Shown here in pieces: positions 16,723 to 17,657 of a stretch of DNA of 17,657 bases. This DNA comes from Acidobacteriota bacterium. Its GTDB lineage: Bacteria; Acidobacteriota; Terriglobia; UBA7540. Every line of letters starts with the position of its first letter. The stretch's first letter is position 1. Both the position numbers and the translations under genes were made by a program. Below the pieces are notes generated by a model. It had not been told where the DNA came from and did no database searches. It saw only the letters and a program-made list of their open reading frames with translations. Location: the NCBI GenBank assembly GCA_003165615.1, contig PLWR01000340.1, forward strand, positions 1 to 17,657, in the 5' to 3' direction.

Positions 16723-16952
16723 CGGGACACGGGAAACGGGACTCGGGACTAGGGATTCGGGATCCGGGGCAGATGGGTAAAGTTTAAAGGGTAAAGGATG
16801 AAGGGTGAAGCGTAAAGCACATGCCCCTCATTCGCCCCGCTCGCGGCAGGCTATAAATGTCGGCGTGACTTTATCCTTTACCCTTTGCACCTTATATAAC
16901 TTCCCCGTGTCCCGCGTCCGGTGTCCCGAACCCCGAATCCCTAACCCCTAGC
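16723..16952. repeat. Heptamer-phased inverted element B (14 + 12 units, 48-base spacer)
   Basis: The left arm 16723-16820 is 14 uninterrupted in-phase 7-mers, first CGGGANN words and then AAAGGGT words. The right arm 16869-16952 is 12 in-phase 7-mers with the inverse order, CTTTACC-type then CCCGAAN and CCCTAAC. The spacer 16821-16868 is 48 bases. The right arm runs into the DedA gene, supplying its last three codons and stop. Shared core with element A as described there. Confidence 0.9.
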
Positions 16953-17525
16953 TTTTATCCACCGTTGCAGCAGGGCCAATCCAACAATCACAATCACGAT
17001 TGCGAGCGAGGCCCAGCCCAGGTTGTGGCGAACGTAATCCTGGGCCTGAACGCCATAGCGCGCTCCCAACCACGCGTCGGCGGCAAACCTTAGTCCACGT
17101 CCCACCAGCAGGGCCAGTCCAAAATGCAGGGCATCGACGCGCAGCACACCCGCCGTGAGGACAAACACCTTATAGGGCGCCGGGGGAGGCAGCAGTGAGG
17201 CCACCAGAATCGCCAGGAAATCGTTGCGCTCAAGCCAGCGCTGGGCGCGGGTGATGGATTGCGGCGTGGTCTTGCGGAAAAAGAACTTTCCGCCGCCGCG
17301 GGCGATTCCGTAAAGCAGATAGGCGCCAGCAACCGATCCCAACGTGCTCGCCAGCGCATAGAGTGGCCACAAGGCGGGGCGCTTGCTGGCCATTACGATC
17401 AGAGCCAGATCATTCACGACGGGAAATGGGATCAGCGAGGAGTCCAGAAACGACATCGCGAAGAGTCCCCACCCTCCGTAGAGAACCAGGATGTGGCCAA
17501 GTTTCAAACCAATGGACCGCAGCAT
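16941..17525 (-). CDS. DedA / SNARE-associated (VTT-domain) membrane protein
   Basis: 194 residues with about four to five hydrophobic segments (10-30, 38-48, 54-75, 105-128, 136-150, 170-188). VTT-domain hallmarks are present in variant form: FLDSSLIPFPVVNDL (26-40, Asp where many members have Glu), LGSVAGAYLLYGIARGGGK (62-80), and LVASLLPPPAPYKVFVLTAGV (107-127), where the usual FIPxxR reads LLPPPAP, as in YqaA-like members. DedA proteins act in inner-membrane lipid carrier recycling and proton-motive-force homeostasis; the specific substrate is unknown here. GAGG five bases before ATG 17525 supports the start. The C-terminal Ala-Arg-Gly and the stop are encoded by a heptamer repeat. Convergent with the PF04307 gene. 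Confidence 0.9.
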   Translation of the reverse strand: MLRSIGLKLGHILVLYGGWGLFAMSFLDSSLIPFPVVNDLALIVMASKRPALWPLYALASTLGSVAGAYLLYGIARGGGKFFFRKTTPQSITRAQRWLERNDFLAILVASLLPPPAPYKVFVLTAGVLRVDALHFGLALLVGRGLRFAADAWLGARYGVQAQDYVRHNLGWASLAIVIVIVGLALLQRWIKARG

Positions 17526-17557
17526 GTGCCTCGCTTGCTTCTTAATTGCAGGCGCTC

Positions 17558-17586
17558 ATTCTATGCCGTCGCGCAGCGCAGCGCAA
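17558..17586 (-). promoter_or_regulatory. Candidate sigma70-type promoter for the DedA gene
   Basis: On the minus strand, TTGCGC (17581-17586) and TAGAAT (17558-17563) are spaced by 17 bases. This predicts a start near 17550 and a leader of about 25 bases. The GC-rich GCGCTGC repeat in the spacer is unusual. Confidence 0.4.
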
Positions 17587-17657
17587 TGCGCTTGACGCGC
17601 CCCCCTCGCGGACTTAGCATGAAAGATTGCCGTTTTCTCGAAATTCCTCACTGTAGG

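Overview
The window reads as a chromosomal segment of a high-GC Gram-negative bacterium. LpxB shows a lipid A outer membrane. Housekeeping LigA, an M1 peptidase with a C-terminal TPR region, a MidA-type methyltransferase and the style of the intergenic repeats together suggest Acidobacteriota. That assignment is inference; no rRNA, tRNA, phage gene, transposase or CRISPR array is visible.

Layout. 1-4629 (+): the 3' two thirds of an MsbA-like ABC exporter, lpxB and a secreted M1-type metallopeptidase, a cell-envelope group. 4695-9800 (-): a uroporphyrinogen-decarboxylase-like protein and a MidA/NDUFAF7-like methyltransferase (16 bp apart), a macro-domain protein, a single-domain rhodanese, a class I glutamine amidotransferase-like hydrolase, and a small helical protein resembling RsbRD N-terminal domains. 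10198-10728 (+): a small PF04307-type membrane protein. 10751-11663: an AT-richer orphan gene enclosed by 74-bp inverted repeats. 11686-13695 (-): ligA. 14162-16720 (+): a small secreted protein, a diacylglycerol-kinase-family lipid kinase and a second PF04307-type membrane protein. 16941-17525 (-): a DedA/VTT membrane protein.

The most striking content is between the genes. Most intergenic spaces carry degenerate tandem arrays with a strict 7-base period. Each locus uses its own heptamer word, and several loci have the arms arranged as inverted pairs around a core. Two elements, 1176-1336 and 16723-16952, have the same architecture: in-phase heptamer arms, a spacer of exactly 48 bases, and a 64-base core alignment without gaps at 48/64 identity. 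They differ in arm copy number by whole heptamers. A third pair of heptamer arms brackets the orphan gene at 10969-11553, as if a gene lay at the centre of such a palindrome. Two other intergenic palindromes use a CACAG-type word with a period near 9. The arrays abut and sometimes enter coding ends: the last residues and stop of the DedA gene, the start region of the methyltransferase, and the TTG start of the lipid kinase. Heptanucleotide tandem repeats (STRR) are known from cyanobacteria. I do not know of a description of this inverted, core-bearing, locus-specific form.
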